DNA of 60,000 nt from Polytrichum commune (taxonomy: Eukaryota; Streptophyta; Polytrichopsida; Polytrichales; Polytrichaceae), in assembly GCA_950295325.1 (NCBI GenBank), contig OX485807.1, positions 13,111,001 to 13,171,000 of the forward strand, given 5' to 3'. This document shows positions 48,905 through 60,000 of this stretch, one piece after another. The position numbers and the translations under genes are program-made. Every line of letters begins with the position of its first letter. Positions within the stretch are counted from its first letter, which is position 1. The notes under the pieces are model-generated. The model had not been told where the DNA came from and searched no databases. It saw nothing but the letters and a program-made list of their open reading frames with translations.

Positions 48905-51230
48905 CCCGGTCCTTAAGGAAAGGAATGCTTTAGGGGAGGGGGAGTTCCATTCATGGAGGGAGGGGGAGGCTCCAATCTCATTAAGCTTAAGACAAAATTA
49001 AGAGGAATCCGTAACCTTGTTGTTTGTCTCCACTTCACGCCCTTCGCCCCTCTTATTACTAAGCTGGGGTGAAACAACCCGTACACTGGTTCCTTGGAGG
49101 CAAGGGTTTAGGCATCCAACAAGGAACAAGCGTATAGGTTGGTTCGCCCAAACCCAATAATAAGAGGGATGGTGTTCACGCATTATCAATTAACACCCCT
49201 GAAATTTTCTTATTGTCAATTTACAAGAGGATGCCACACGTTCTCAATAGCACATGCTCTCTCCCCTCTAAAGCCTTCCGCCCTTCAAATAGTCAACTTT
49301 TAAAGGGGTGAGTTCCAACTCGTTTGGAAGGGAATTGACTATCAACACCTCACAAGCATTGATCAAATAGAGTCTTAGCTTCAACTATTTCTATGTAAGT
49401 CCTTGTGTATTGTAAGATATTAGTTTTGATCATAGGACGTGCATTTTGTGGAGCTCGTATAGAGTGAACGTGTGGGGCTTATAAGGAGACTACTCCCCTC
49501 TAAAGTAATGTTACCCAACATAGCACCCGTTGTGTTTGGTGTACAATTGTGTGATCATGCCCTAACCCCAATTTAAGGGAATGGCCTTGACTCCATCATG
49601 TAAAGGCCTTAGGGTTGATGTAGTTGATTAGATCAATCACATAAAAAGATTTACGCATATCATAGCCTTAAATTGGCGTTGACTCCACATGTGAAGAAGG
49701 CCGAAGCTATCACCATCTATCAAACAATCACATCATAATTTATGTTCACATTGTACGATTTAAAATTATCGCATGTATGAGATTTCATCCTTTTAAGGAC
49801 CGGAGTGCTTTAGGGGTGGGGGAGTTCCATTCACACAGGGAAGCTAACTTGTCAAACTTAAGACAAAATGAAGAGGAATCCGTAACTTGTTGATTGCCTC
49901 CACTTCAAGGCCTTTGCGCCAATAGTAGGAGGGATAGTAACTCTTGACCCCTCGACATTTTTAGCATGTTTACATTGATTGTGTATTCTCACTTTTACAC
50001 TTGATAATATAACAACTTCACCATATTATTTTCAAAATAATATGTGGGGTTGCCGAGAAGTCATATCGTATTTTATATTCATATTTGTGTATAATCTAAA
50101 AACATTGTATGTATGAGAGGTTGATCCTTTAAGGAAGGGAGTGCTTTAGAAAGGGGGAGTTCCATTCATGGAGGGAGGCTCTCTCATGAAGCTCGAGACA
50201 AAATTAAGAGGAATCTATAATTTATTTGTCTCCACTTCACGCTCTTTGCACCAACAGTAGGAGGGAAGGTAAATCTTAACCCCTCGATGCTTTTAGCATG
50301 TGCATATCCAACTGGAAACTAGGTACTCTCTCTTCACATTGAAGGATGTGAAATTCTCATAAAGTCAGTTTGTGTGGGTGTCCAAGAAGAATAATATTGC
50401 AAAGACAACAAGCTATCACTATCCACCAAAAGTCACATCACAATCTATATTCATGTTGTACGATTTCAAACTACCATTTGCACAAGAGGCCCGACTCAAG
50501 CTCCAAACCCATTTACAAGTTCAATGGCTAGGGAAACCACATGATAAGTACATTGCATTAAGGTCCATTGTGGGTTGCCACTCTTCACCCTTAAAGGTGG
50601 CCTATTCTTAGGGCAAGGGAATTCCATTTGTGGACAAGGCTTTCGTGTGACAAAAAATAACACTAGATTCCATAACTTGTTTGTCTCCACTTCAAGGACC
50701 ACACCTCCAGGAACGGTATAACAACCCATACAAAGTCTAAGTTACCCCATGATACGATTAGATTGAGGCCCACTGTGGTTTCCCTAACCCTTAAAGGTCC
50801 TAGAGGCCCCATTGTCGGGGAAGGGATTTCTATTCATGCATATAACTCTAATTAATATACATTGAGCACTAAAAATGCAATTTGTTTGTCTCCACTTCAA
50901 GGATTGCGCTAATAAGAAGGATGTTAACCCTTAAAAAGTCGGTTACCCCACGGTAAACTAGATGAAGACCACCGTGTGTTTTTTGACCTATAAAGGTCCC
51001 AAAGGCCCGTTCTTTACGGGAGGAGTGTTCCATTTACAAAGGAGACTCTCGTTAACACTAGAATCCACAACACATTTGTCTCCACTTCAAGGATTGTGCC
51101 AATAGGATGGATGTTAATCGATAAAGGTAAAAGTTTTGCCATAATGCCTACACTAGGTCGAGGCCCGCTTCGAGTTTCCACGACCCTTAAAGGTCCTAGA
51201 AGGTCGTTTCCATGCCTTATGTTGTCATGT
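48905..51230 (+). repeat. Diverged tandem array, period near 200 bp at its end
   Basis: GTCTCCACTTCA (or GCCTCC) recurs at 49,026, 49,896, 50,228, 50,683, 50,888 and 51,078. TTAAAGGT-type words recur at 50,592, 50,791, 50,991 and 51,187 (spacing 199, 200 and 196). Each unit also carries an AGTTCCATTCAT-like and a GAGGAATCC-like block. Earlier units are longer or interrupted. No protein frame persists between units. Confidence 0.7.
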
Positions 51231-51999
51231 AAAGGTGTCGAAGGTCACTTACTATTATTTCTAGCTCGGTTATGATGTCAAAAGCGATCCCACCAATTGG
51301 ACTAGTACATGTGTGAAATGACCAAAAATATATACAAAAAAAACTAGGGTTCATACAAGTGGCCTATATTTCATGAGTTCATGTTGTGTATAACAATTGT
51401 CACACATTACCATGTTTCTTTTCACTTTCACTTTGTAATAGGTTGCGTTTATTGAGTATTCTAATCTCATAGACCACGTGAAGATTGGTTCAATGCTTGT
51501 TAAAAGGTTAAATTGAGGTCAGGTCCACTGCCTATATGAATACAACTACACCTAGGCTAAGACGACACATAAAAATCGTGGGTATTGTCAAATGTGGCCC
51601 CGGTCCACAACCAAGACCAAATGTGTACTCCTTGTTTAGACACTTTCTTTGTTTGTCCCCGCACGGAGGGAGGGGGTTCATAAAACCGGGAGTCATGTTC
51701 ATCCTCCCAAACTACCGGATGATATAGATTGGATGAAGTTTTGTTCACAATGGATGGAATTGTTGTGTACGAGCTCGCCTCTTCATCCATTCAAACTAAA
51801 TATAACTTAGACAACCAAACGACTTTTCTTGGCTGCAACAAAGTGGTTGTCGTGTGGTTGAATGGAATTTCAAGACAACGAGTGCAATAACTTATACCCT
51901 TTGGTTAATACCACGTCGCTCGTAAATAGCTCGCAAAGGCTTTATTTGTCTTACAATTGTTCGACATATGAGACAGTTTCCAACCCGATCCGAAGGTCG
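51231..51999. other. Gene-free stretch
   Basis: Short frames only; nothing recognisable. Confidence 0.45.
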
Positions 52000-52593
52000 G
52001 GGCCACTTCACACATGAGCCAAGAGCCGTGACCTTGTAATGGTGAGGACCCTTGGCTCTCATCCAAAGGCCGTACCGTGGGCGTTGGGAAAGCCATTTTA
52101 TGTAGTCTTGGGCCCCCAAGCATAGTGTGAAGTGAGAATGGACCATGTTGCGGGACCATTGCATACTTTGTTACTGGAAAAGAGGAGAGGTTTTGGTTTA
52201 ATATAATATGTCTCAAACTTTATCAATTTAAGAGAATTACTTGGTGGTGTTTGTCTATCCTAGAATCTAATATGGAATTTGCCATGCAGTTTGTCTTGAA
52301 ATTTGTCTTGTTGGAGAAAAAATATATTAAAAAAATTCACGGTCTCATGGAATTTGAGTCAGGCCCACCTCTTGGAGGTGGGTTTGACGCAAATTCCGGT
52401 AGACCGTGCACCCTTATCCACACCTTGCCATGTAGGACTCCGTGTAGACTTTTCATCCACGAACTTTCCTTTGGGCCTTTAGGCCTTCACCTCCTAGTGT
52501 GAAGTGAACTTGGACGGTCTCCGCCTTCTCGACCAATGAGAGCTCTTACGTTGCCATGGTCATGGGCCTTCAGCCTTGTGTGTGAAGTGGCCC
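52000..52593 (+). mobile_element. Tourist-like MITE, 594 bp, second full copy
   Basis: The ends GGGCCACTTCACACATGAG and, read in reverse, GGGCCACTTCACACACAAG are inverted repeats. Flanks TCG and TCA may be a mutated 3-bp target duplication. It is collinear, in opposite orientation, with the copy at 4,731-5,316. It contains the 71-bp palindrome at 52,338-52,408. Confidence 0.75.
52338..52408. repeat. 71-bp internal palindrome of the MITE
   Basis: The arms begin CACGGTCT and end CCACCTC around a short TTG loop. It has the same length and position as the palindrome at 4,916-4,986. Several arm positions differ between copies. Confidence 0.8.
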
Positions 52594-54220
52594 TCAAAAT
52601 TGTTTGTGGGTCGTGTCTCATGCCCCGATTACACGTCCAGTTCCAACCGTGAAATTGTTGGGGTTTATGTTCAAAAATAGGTGTTGGTCCATCATTTTTT
52701 CACACTACTACAATTCGAGATGCTGACACATGGTGCCAGAAGTGGTTGGTGTGATCAGCCCCTCACTCCCAGTGTATGATCACACAAGTGCACACATGAT
52801 AAACAATGTAATGAGTGAGACAATGGAAGGCCTTGTTTCATGTGTTTTGGTCAAAGCTTTATTCATTAACACTAGTAGCCCTCTCCCATGCAAAAAGGAA
52901 TCATGGAGGGAAATTCAAATTAATAAGAAAATAAAGATCCACGTTATGACAAAAGGAAAACATTCTTGGGTCACATGTCCCATTGCAAGTGCAAACTTGT
53001 CATTGCATTAACACATGGGAGAAGTCTCTCCGAAGAATGCCACTCTCTTCTACGTTTGCACATAATTCTTTCCCATATGCAAGCATATAAGCGTTGTACT
53101 TACGAGTCTAACACGGAATCGTTTTCCTTACTCGCTACATGCAATATATCCACAACCTGGTTCGAGTTGCATACAAGTGGCGCTTTGTCCTCATAGTTCA
53201 CATGGTCAATGAACTACCAAGCAATGCAAATCGTTTTCTCTCTACTTCCTATCATGCCCCCCTATTGACAACACCTCGTCCTACATTGGGACCACTTGGG
53301 GCTCCGGCATAGTCCATATTCATTTCCATCTACAAAAGAAATATGGTCCACACTATTTTCCCATCTTATAGCATGGCATTAATCTAAGTTGAATCCCACT
53401 CTTGAGATAAGACACGAGGAAAACTATAGAAGAGGAGAGGTGAGGAGCACGACTTGGATGATCTCCGTCTTCTCGGTGTTGGGTTGTGGTGATTGCCACA
53501 CATTCATTATCCTTAGACACTTTACTATAGCAAATAACAAGGATTGGTAGACCCTTCGTAACAAACATTTCAACACTCCTTGGTTGCATTCCGTGGGACC
53601 CAGTATCACATGAGCATAATTCCCCTTTGATTATGGAGTCCCCGTTTAGGGGGAGGACTCGTGTTGTGTACCCTGAACTTTTTGACATTTTGTTTATTAT
53701 AAATTATTGGAGTTTTCTAATCAAACCTATTTCTTTGGAAGTACACCATCACATAACATTACTTGGCGGATGAGTTGTGTTTGCGGGCCCATCAGTTTAT
53801 TTGAGAATAAAGACTCCGGATGTTGGAATCCCAATGCTTCCGACTGAATATTAAGTCAAGGCAACTGACACAACCCATCGGTTGAGGATTGTTATGCGTG
53901 TAGATGCTCAATAATGTTATGTTGTTAGGGAGAAGGGGAGGGGATTAGTAAATTGACATGACTAATGTAGAAACCCGACATGGTTTGTGGAGCTAAGCCA
54001 TAAGTTACGAACATACACACACGGATGCATGAGTCTAGGAGTGAATCTCAAGTGTCCTACATGGATGTTGGAAAACCAAGGGAAAATCTTGGTCCTCCAA
54101 CATGATAACTCATGTTACTTCAATGCAATATGTATATATATACACACACACACACATGTGTGCGTGTGTGTGTATAAAACAATTGCTTCCAAACTCGACA
54201 TGGGAGCCCATTGCCATAGC
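52594..54220. other. Gene-free stretch
   Basis: No recognisable protein. A compound (TA)n(CA)n(GT)n microsatellite lies at about 54,130-54,175. Confidence 0.45.
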
Positions 54221-54609
54221 TAAGGTACGTGGGTGTTATTTGTTTCATCTTTCATGTTCGTCAACTTCTACCGATTAGTATTACACAACAAAACAAATGT
54301 TGCATCCACAAATCTATGTTGAAACGTATGTGAATTCCATGTTGACAATTGAACCCCCCCCTTAGTTTATCATGGTTATCAGAAGTGTGTGTTTGTTGAT
54401 TTGTTAACCGAATACACATGGTCCTCCCAATTATGGTCAATGTCGAGGGTAAATATAGTAGTTAATAATATTTAAAGACAAAGTCCATTCTCTTTTAAAC
54501 ATGTTTCTCTATGGCGTTTGCTCTTTTATCCTCGCCAAACCACACAACTCACCGATCAAACATGGGGATCCGATAAAGAAAAGGGACCTAAGAACACCGC
54601 ATTCTTTAC
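54221..54609 (+). mobile_element. MITE of the AAGGTACGTGGGTGTTA family, 389 bp
   Basis: The left end TAAGGTACGTGGGTGTTATT and right end GAACACCGCATTCTTTAC are diverged inverted repeats. ATAGC occurs just outside both ends, a possible 5-bp target duplication. The internal sequence is shared with 16,006-16,385. Confidence 0.55.
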
Positions 54610-55026
54610 AATAGCTTAACTTAGATCGAGCTCACGGCTATTCATCTTGGGAACTCAACATTTGGAAGGTTTTGTAGGGACGGTGGGGCCAGTTCCATGG
54701 GCAAAAGGGAAAGCATGAAGATGGGACAAGGAGGGGTTGTGGAGGGCCCCGCAAGTGGGGTTGGGTGGGCCCTTGCGTCTAGCCTAGGGGCAGGCTTTTT
54801 GGAAGGGCTCTTTTTGTTCGATCTACATCGTACTTATACTAGGTATGTCTTTTCCCCTTTTTTCCTTTCATTTTCTCCCCTTTCCCAACAATTTCAAGAG
54901 AAACTCAATTGCAAAAAGAAAGACATGAGCACTCGAGAGGTGAACCTCGTGACTTGAGACCTCAAGGACCGAATTGCACCCACATACCTTATGCTCAACC
55001 CACCTCATTAAACACATAAGCTATTC

Positions 55027-55293
55027 TAAGGTATGTAGGTGTTAATTGGTTGTTTTTTTGGGGATGGAACACCTATATTTGATTGGTGTGTGGTTCAGTG
55101 AGGATCGAAGAACAAACAAACATGTATTTTCAATAATCATCATAATTAAATAAGGGGACATTCGATTGTCAATCCGATTCATGTTCGTTCTTCGTCGTGG
55201 ATATGCTAATGCAATGCAAGTGTTGGTGTGTAAATCTAACTTGCAAAAATTGGAGAACATGCAAAACAAACAATATAACACCCACGTGCTTTA
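55027..55293 (-). mobile_element. MITE of the AAGGTACGTGGGTGTTA family, 267 bp
   Basis: The left end is TAAGGTATGTAGGTGTTAAT and the right end AACACCCACGTGCTTTAG. Immediately upstream (54,973-54,990) is the right end of another copy whose left end was not found. Confidence 0.6.
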
Positions 55294-55744
55294 GAGGAAA
55301 CAAAAAGAAACAATGTGATATATTTTACACCAACACCTAAGAAGGAAGAAAAGAACATCGTCGCTTCTGGAGAGAGTGTACCTCTTAATCTTCCAACATG
55401 AAGGAACTTAAAATAGTATAGAGTGCAAACATTTATTTTAAAGTTGAATTGACTTATATATATATATATATATATAACACTCATAGATCTTGAATTAGTC
55501 TACTCCATCATAGCCACAAATCTATAGGGGTCCAAGTTTTATGTTGGATGGATGAGAGGTACACTTATATGCATTTCTCTCCACCTCCATCATTTATGCC
55601 CCTCAAAATAGAATTGTAGGTTATGCAATGTATGCCACATTTCCGTTCCTCTTGGCAAACCAAAACTGGTGAGTCCTAACTCACATTCATCTTAATATCT
55701 AGTGTTACGAAGATCAGGTCAAACTCCAACAAGATGACTCCATA

Positions 55745-56124
55745 TAAGGTATGCGGGGATTATTCAGTTAAACTCCTTAATCGTACCCCTGTACTTAATT
55801 AGTAGGTAATTAGGTGAGGATCAAACAACAAACACCATTAGAGACACATGTTTAAAATAGAGTGGACTACATCATCAAAATTTATAAACTACCCCACACT
55901 TGATAGTGAACACAGTTGGGAGGACCCTATATGTTATTTGTATTCCATCAAGGAATCAACAAATATGCACTTCTAATAACCTTACTTGAATCATAGTAGG
56001 TTTGTCAATGCTTCCTTGTAGACTTGTTGATGCAACACAAGCTTCATCGTGTAAATCTAGTCGGTGGAAGCACCGGGGGGGGGGGGGACATGAAAAACAA
56101 ACCAAATAACAACCACATACCTTA
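55745..56124 (-). mobile_element. MITE of the AAGGTACGTGGGTGTTA family, 380 bp
   Basis: The left end is TAAGGTATGCGGGGATTATT and the right end AATAACAACCACATACCTTA. It carries the family's internal AACAAACACC, TTGGGAGGACC and AACAAATATGCA words. A G-homopolymer interrupts it near 56,076-56,089. Confidence 0.6.
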
Positions 56125-56390
56125 CTTGCCTCCACTTGCCTCCACTTGACATCTTAGTTTTTTAGTTTTTGATTGAGGGTGTGATGTTTCTATCACACCT
56201 CTAGTTGGCGTCATTGCACTACTAGCACACGGGTCCCATGTTGTTGAAAAAAAAAAAACACTACAAATCCACCACCATGCTAGATTTGTAAATTTTCTGG
56301 CTACATAGGACAAGTTTCCAATGATGTAGGTCAATTGCATGGGGCTCGTATGCTTGTAGTGTTTTTCCTCTTGAAAAAGCAACGATGCAA

Positions 56391-56939
56391 GGGCCGCCGC
56401 TTCACACTATGGCCGAAGGTCGAGAGGCCGTTGATTTCCTCAAATCAGATTGCAAGAAATCAATAATTTGGCCTCTCAACTTTTCACACTAGAGGCCAAA
56501 GTCCAAAGGTCGTTGCTCTCCAAAATGCCTATATGGTAGTACTTTTTTTTTATCAAGGCAACAAACTCTCAAAGGAAGTTTAGTCAGAGGGGAATGGAAA
56601 CCCAAACTATGGTCGAGAGGCCATGGATTGTTTTTCATAAAAAAGTAAAAAAATTGACAATATCTTGGCCGTTAGATTGGAGGGGTCTTCGGGCAAGGAG
56701 TAAAACGGGATGCTCCTTCTACCTTTGGACTTTGGGCTTGGCCTCTGGAGACTTCACACTACGGCTGTCCAAGTCGAGAGGCCATGGGAAGGCTTCACAC
56801 TTTACCCAGCCGAAGGCTCCCATTCCGATATCTCACCAGCTACCCACTCCTAGCCCATTTCTTTGGACTCTCAACAAAGTTTGGCCATTCAATCCCGCCA
56901 CCCCTCGACTTGGCCCACGGCCCTAATGTGAAGCGGCCC
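56391..56939. mobile_element. Tourist-like MITE, 549 bp, diverged subfamily
   Basis: The left end is GGGCCGCCGCTTCACACTA and the right end, read in reverse, GGGCCGCTTCACATTAGGGC. The right flank is TAA and the left CAA, consistent with a TAA target duplication with one change. The interior (repeated GTCGAGAGGCC words) differs from the 584-594 bp copies. Confidence 0.65.
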
Positions 56940-56942
56940 TAA

Positions 56943-58312
56943 ATTTGCATGGCTAACGTCGTGGTTTCTCTTGCTATACGGGGTGCATGATCTTTTGGAA
57001 AATCTTTTGGAAAATAAAGATTTTCGGCGGTGATAAGGCTACACCCTACTACCTAAATGCTTCATGCAAAACGTCTCTACTAGCTTGACGCATGCGACTG
57101 TCTCTCTCTCTCTTAAACCAGTTGACGGATCGTGGTGTATAACTTATATGGTTTGGTTCTTGTGGCGATCTCCACAACCCCACATAAATTAGTGTAGTTC
57201 CCGAAACACCAATTGCATGGTGCGACTACTTATTACAAAGGGCCTCGGCCTTTTGGATTGATGTATCGAGGTTTCCGCTGCACCCTACGAGTGAGAGGGA
57301 AATAATAACATGTTTGTCTTGTAGAGGAAAAATCCGTTGGTAAAGTGCCTAGAAAGGGGTTCTTCTTATTGACACCCATTGCGGCCGCTCGCTCTCTCCC
57401 TCCCTCTCTAGCACGAGGTACATGGGTTTTATGTGGTCACCCTTCTTAGTTGGGCGCCTCTATTTGAGTGGTATATGTAAGACTTTTGGGTTAAGAACGG
57501 GCATGAGAAGACACGTGTTATGATGAGGTTGGATTATCGTTGGGAACATGTGAGTCATAGGCAGTCGTCCCACGTTGATGAAAGAACAATGCAAATCTAC
57601 CATCGTGGTAGATTTGTAGATAATTCTTCAAGCGTCCGGAGATAAGTTTCCACTTACATGTGACTCGTATGCGTGTAGTGTGTATGTGTTCCAAAGTATG
57701 TCGACCATTTGAGGTTCAACAAGTACACAAAAAGTTGGGAGGGCCTTGGTGATCGCTTAAGAAATACGTATGAAACTTCACTTTTGACTTCATGTAACTT
57801 GCGCATATCCATCGTGCTTCTGAAAATTGGAATGAATCTCTTTGTGGTTTACTATTACTAGATGGATGGGACAATTAACGACTTGGTCCGAAGGCCGGAG
57901 TTGTTTGTGGAGTTAGAAGAAGTGCCCACACTAGGACCACGTATCTTGGCTGAATTTCCACAACACATAAGACACGCATGTGTTCTTCACTTATGCGTGC
58001 GTGCTTTAGTAGGATCGAAGAACAAACACCGTGTTTGAAAAATATTGGACTACATGTTCATATTTTATCAATTCACCTTGCACTCAATAACGAACACAAT
58101 TGGGAAGACTTGTGTACCTAGTTAAAGATTCAACAACAAATATGCATGTCCAACTAACCACAACTAAATAATGACATACCCAATTCTTAATCCATTTTTT
58201 TTCATGTTACTTCATCGTAGATATGCTTTTAACAAAACACATCTAATCAATAAATGTTGGAGAACACACCCAAAAAAATAATAACTAAAACTAAATTCGA
58301 ATAACACCCACG
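56943..58312. other. Gene-free stretch with repeat fragments
   Basis: Positions about 57,960-58,312 look like another, left-eroded AAGGTACGTGGGTGTTA-family copy. A perfect 11-bp-arm hairpin (CAAATCTACCA, TCG loop) lies at 57,594-57,618, with a degenerate relative at about 56,263-56,290. No gene. Confidence 0.45.
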
Positions 58313-58656
58313 TAATGTACATGGGTATTAACTGGATCGTTTTCTTAACTAGAGCCCAAGATTTGATCGGTATGTGGTTCGACAAGGATCAAAGAGCAAA
58401 CATGATAAAGCTACACATTCTCAAAAAAAATTCGGACTACATCTAACTATTACTCTGCACTCAAACAATGAACGTACTTGAGAGAACCTATATATCCAAT
58501 TAAGAAATCAACAAACATACATTTCCGATAACCCTAACTAAATAAAGGGAGGCCTGATTTTAAGATGCAACACCAGTTGTATTGTGTGCATCTGATCACT
58601 TAAAAACTTGTAGGAGCATGGAAAAATGGTACCAAAACGACACTCACATACCTTTA
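58313..58656 (-). mobile_element. MITE of the AAGGTACGTGGGTGTTA family, 344 bp
   Basis: The left end is TAATGTACATGGGTATTAAC and the right end GACACTCACATACCTTTA. It is nearly head-to-tail with the eroded copy just before it. Confidence 0.55.
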
Positions 58657-59074
58657 CCTTTACCTTCCCTACCCTACCCTTATGGCATGCACCGGAACTG
58701 AACTTATTTTCACACCATCCGTCCGTCCGCGCACTCACTCACTCACTCATGAAACGCTCCTTTTGATAATGGCCTCTGACGAGCCCTGGCGAGAGTGTGA
58801 CTGTGCGAAGGCTTGTGAAGGCTTGTGAAGGCTAGCGAAGGCTTGTGTGTGTACACCCACCATTTATAAATCAAATCCGCAACCAAATTTGTTTGTGTCC
58901 GCACAGTGCTCAGAAATGAAGATCTGAAGGTGATGGGCCACTCTGCCTCACGCCAATAAGCCGTAGTTTACTTAATACTCTGTCTTCAAAAGTGCAACCT
59001 TTTTTTTTTTTTGGGTGTGTAATTGGGTACGCCTCCCGGAAAGGGGGGGGGGGGGGGGGAGGAAGGAGGGGCGG
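58657..59074. repeat. Simple repeats and homopolymers
   Basis: (CACT)n lies at about 58,731-58,748, a GAAGGCTTGT decamer repeat at about 58,806-58,845, poly-T near 59,000-59,011 and poly-G near 59,043-59,060. No gene. Confidence 0.6.
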
Positions 59075-60000
59075 TTCGCATGGGTCCCAAGTCCCAAGTC
59101 ACTTGAGGTCGATCTGTGCAATCTCAGCCGTTGAGAGTATGGAAGTCGGGACTTACCACTTCACACGGGTCCCAAGTTCTAAATCCCAAGTCCCAAGTCA
59201 CTTGAGGTCGATCCGTGCAATCTTAACCGTTGAGAGCATGGAAGTTGGGACTTACCACCTCACACATGTTCCAAGTCCCAAGTCACTCGAGGCCGATCTG
59301 TGCAATGTCAACCGTTGAGAGCATGGAAGTCGGGACTTACCACTTCACACATGTCCCAAGTTCTAAATCCCAAGTCCCAAGTCACTCAAGGTCGATCTGT
59401 GCAATCTCAACCGTTGAGAGCATGGAAATTGGGACTTACCACCTCACACAGGTTCCAAGTCACTTGAGGTCAATCCGTGCAATCTCAACCGTTGAGAGCA
59501 TGGAGGTTGGGACTTAGCACTTCACACAAGTCCCAAGTCTCAAGTCCCAAGTCTCAAGTCACTTGAGGTCAATCTGAGCAATTTTAGTTGTTGAGAGCAT
59601 GGAAGTTGGGACTTACGACTTCACTTAGGTCCCATGTCACTTGAGGTCAATCTGTGCAATCTCAATTGTTGAGAGCATGGAAGTTGGGACTTACCACCTC
59701 ACACATGTCCCAAGTCTTAAGTCCCAAGTCACTTGAGGTCAATCCGTGCAATCTCAACCGTTGAGAGCATGGAAGTTGGGACTTACCACTTCACACAAGT
59801 CCCAAGTCCTAGGTCCCAAGTCATTTGAAGTGAATTTGTGCAATCTCAGCCGTTGAAATCATGGAAATTGGGACTTACCACCTCACATAGGTCCCAAGTC
59901 CTAGGTCCCAAGTCACTTGAGGCGAATATGTGCAATCTCAACCATTGAGAGCATGGAAGTTGGGACTTACCACTTCACACATGTCCCAATTCCTAAGTCC
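59075..60000 (+). repeat. Minisatellite, about ten units of 78-99 bp, running off the window
   Basis: The core word GTCACTTGAGG and variants recurs at 59,098, 59,197, 59,282, 59,381, 59,459, 59,558, 59,637, 59,728, 59,820 and 59,912. Each unit carries GTGCAATCTCAACCGTTGAG, GCATGGAAGTTGGGACTTA and CACTTCACAC. Length varies mostly through the number of CCCAAGT heptamers at the unit join. The array continues past base 60,000. Confidence 0.9.

Noticed and set aside
59230-59517. Repetitive protein with VESMEVGTYH-type units
   Set aside because: It arises because some minisatellite units total a multiple of three. Other units shift the frame and there is no start or gene context.
59075-60000. CRISPR-like regular repeats
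   Set aside because: Units are contiguous tandem copies with no unique spacers, in a plant nuclear context.

Overview
The window is nuclear plant DNA, almost certainly from a moss. The genes have many GT-AG introns and the flanks are AT-rich and full of small non-autonomous transposons. The central gene joins an exocyst SEC10 subunit in frame to an actin-nucleating formin. I know this architecture from the literature only in mosses (For1F of Physcomitrium; van Gisbergen et al., J Cell Biol 2018). The species cannot be told from the sequence. All exon models were built by hand from reading frame, GT-AG boundaries and recalled family sequence; no alignment was run.

Layout. Positions 1-21,960 hold no convincing intact gene. 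A possible last exon of a gene lies at 2-187. The rest is decayed repeats: Tourist-like MITEs starting GGGCC, several other inverted-repeat elements, two strong foldbacks and shared dispersed repeats. Positions 21,960-23,564 are a GC-rich promoter and leader with a tandem duplication of about 330 bp. Positions 23,565-40,775 (+) are the SEC10-formin fusion: 28 coding exons, 6,774 nt, 2,257 aa. Positions 40,776-43,653 are intergenic, with a candidate LTR-retrotransposon relic. Positions 43,654-47,838 (-) are a type-B response regulator (five coding exons, 726 aa), convergent with the fusion gene. Its GC-rich leader and promoter run to about 48,900. Positions 48,905-51,230 carry a diverged tandem array with a period near 200 bp. 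Positions 51,230-58,700 are MITE-rich. A minisatellite runs from about 59,075 past the window end.

How the genes work. SEC10 is a core exocyst subunit that helps tether secretory vesicles to the plasma membrane. Formin FH1-FH2 modules nucleate and elongate actin filaments from profilin-actin. Fusing them puts vesicle tethering and actin polymerisation in one protein. The formin half shows no signal peptide or membrane segment, so the SEC10 half presumably supplies its membrane targeting. The response regulator is a cytokinin-type transcription factor with no evident functional tie to its neighbour.

Most notable: (1) the fusion itself; (2) its junction intron, which holds an in-frame stop, an AATAAA and a formin-frame ATG, so separate SEC10-only and formin-only products are conceivable; (3) a three-copy repeat of 64-77 residues with a DSPYLxGYRRRM-like core in the linker; (4) MITE copies with a conserved internal 71-bp palindrome.
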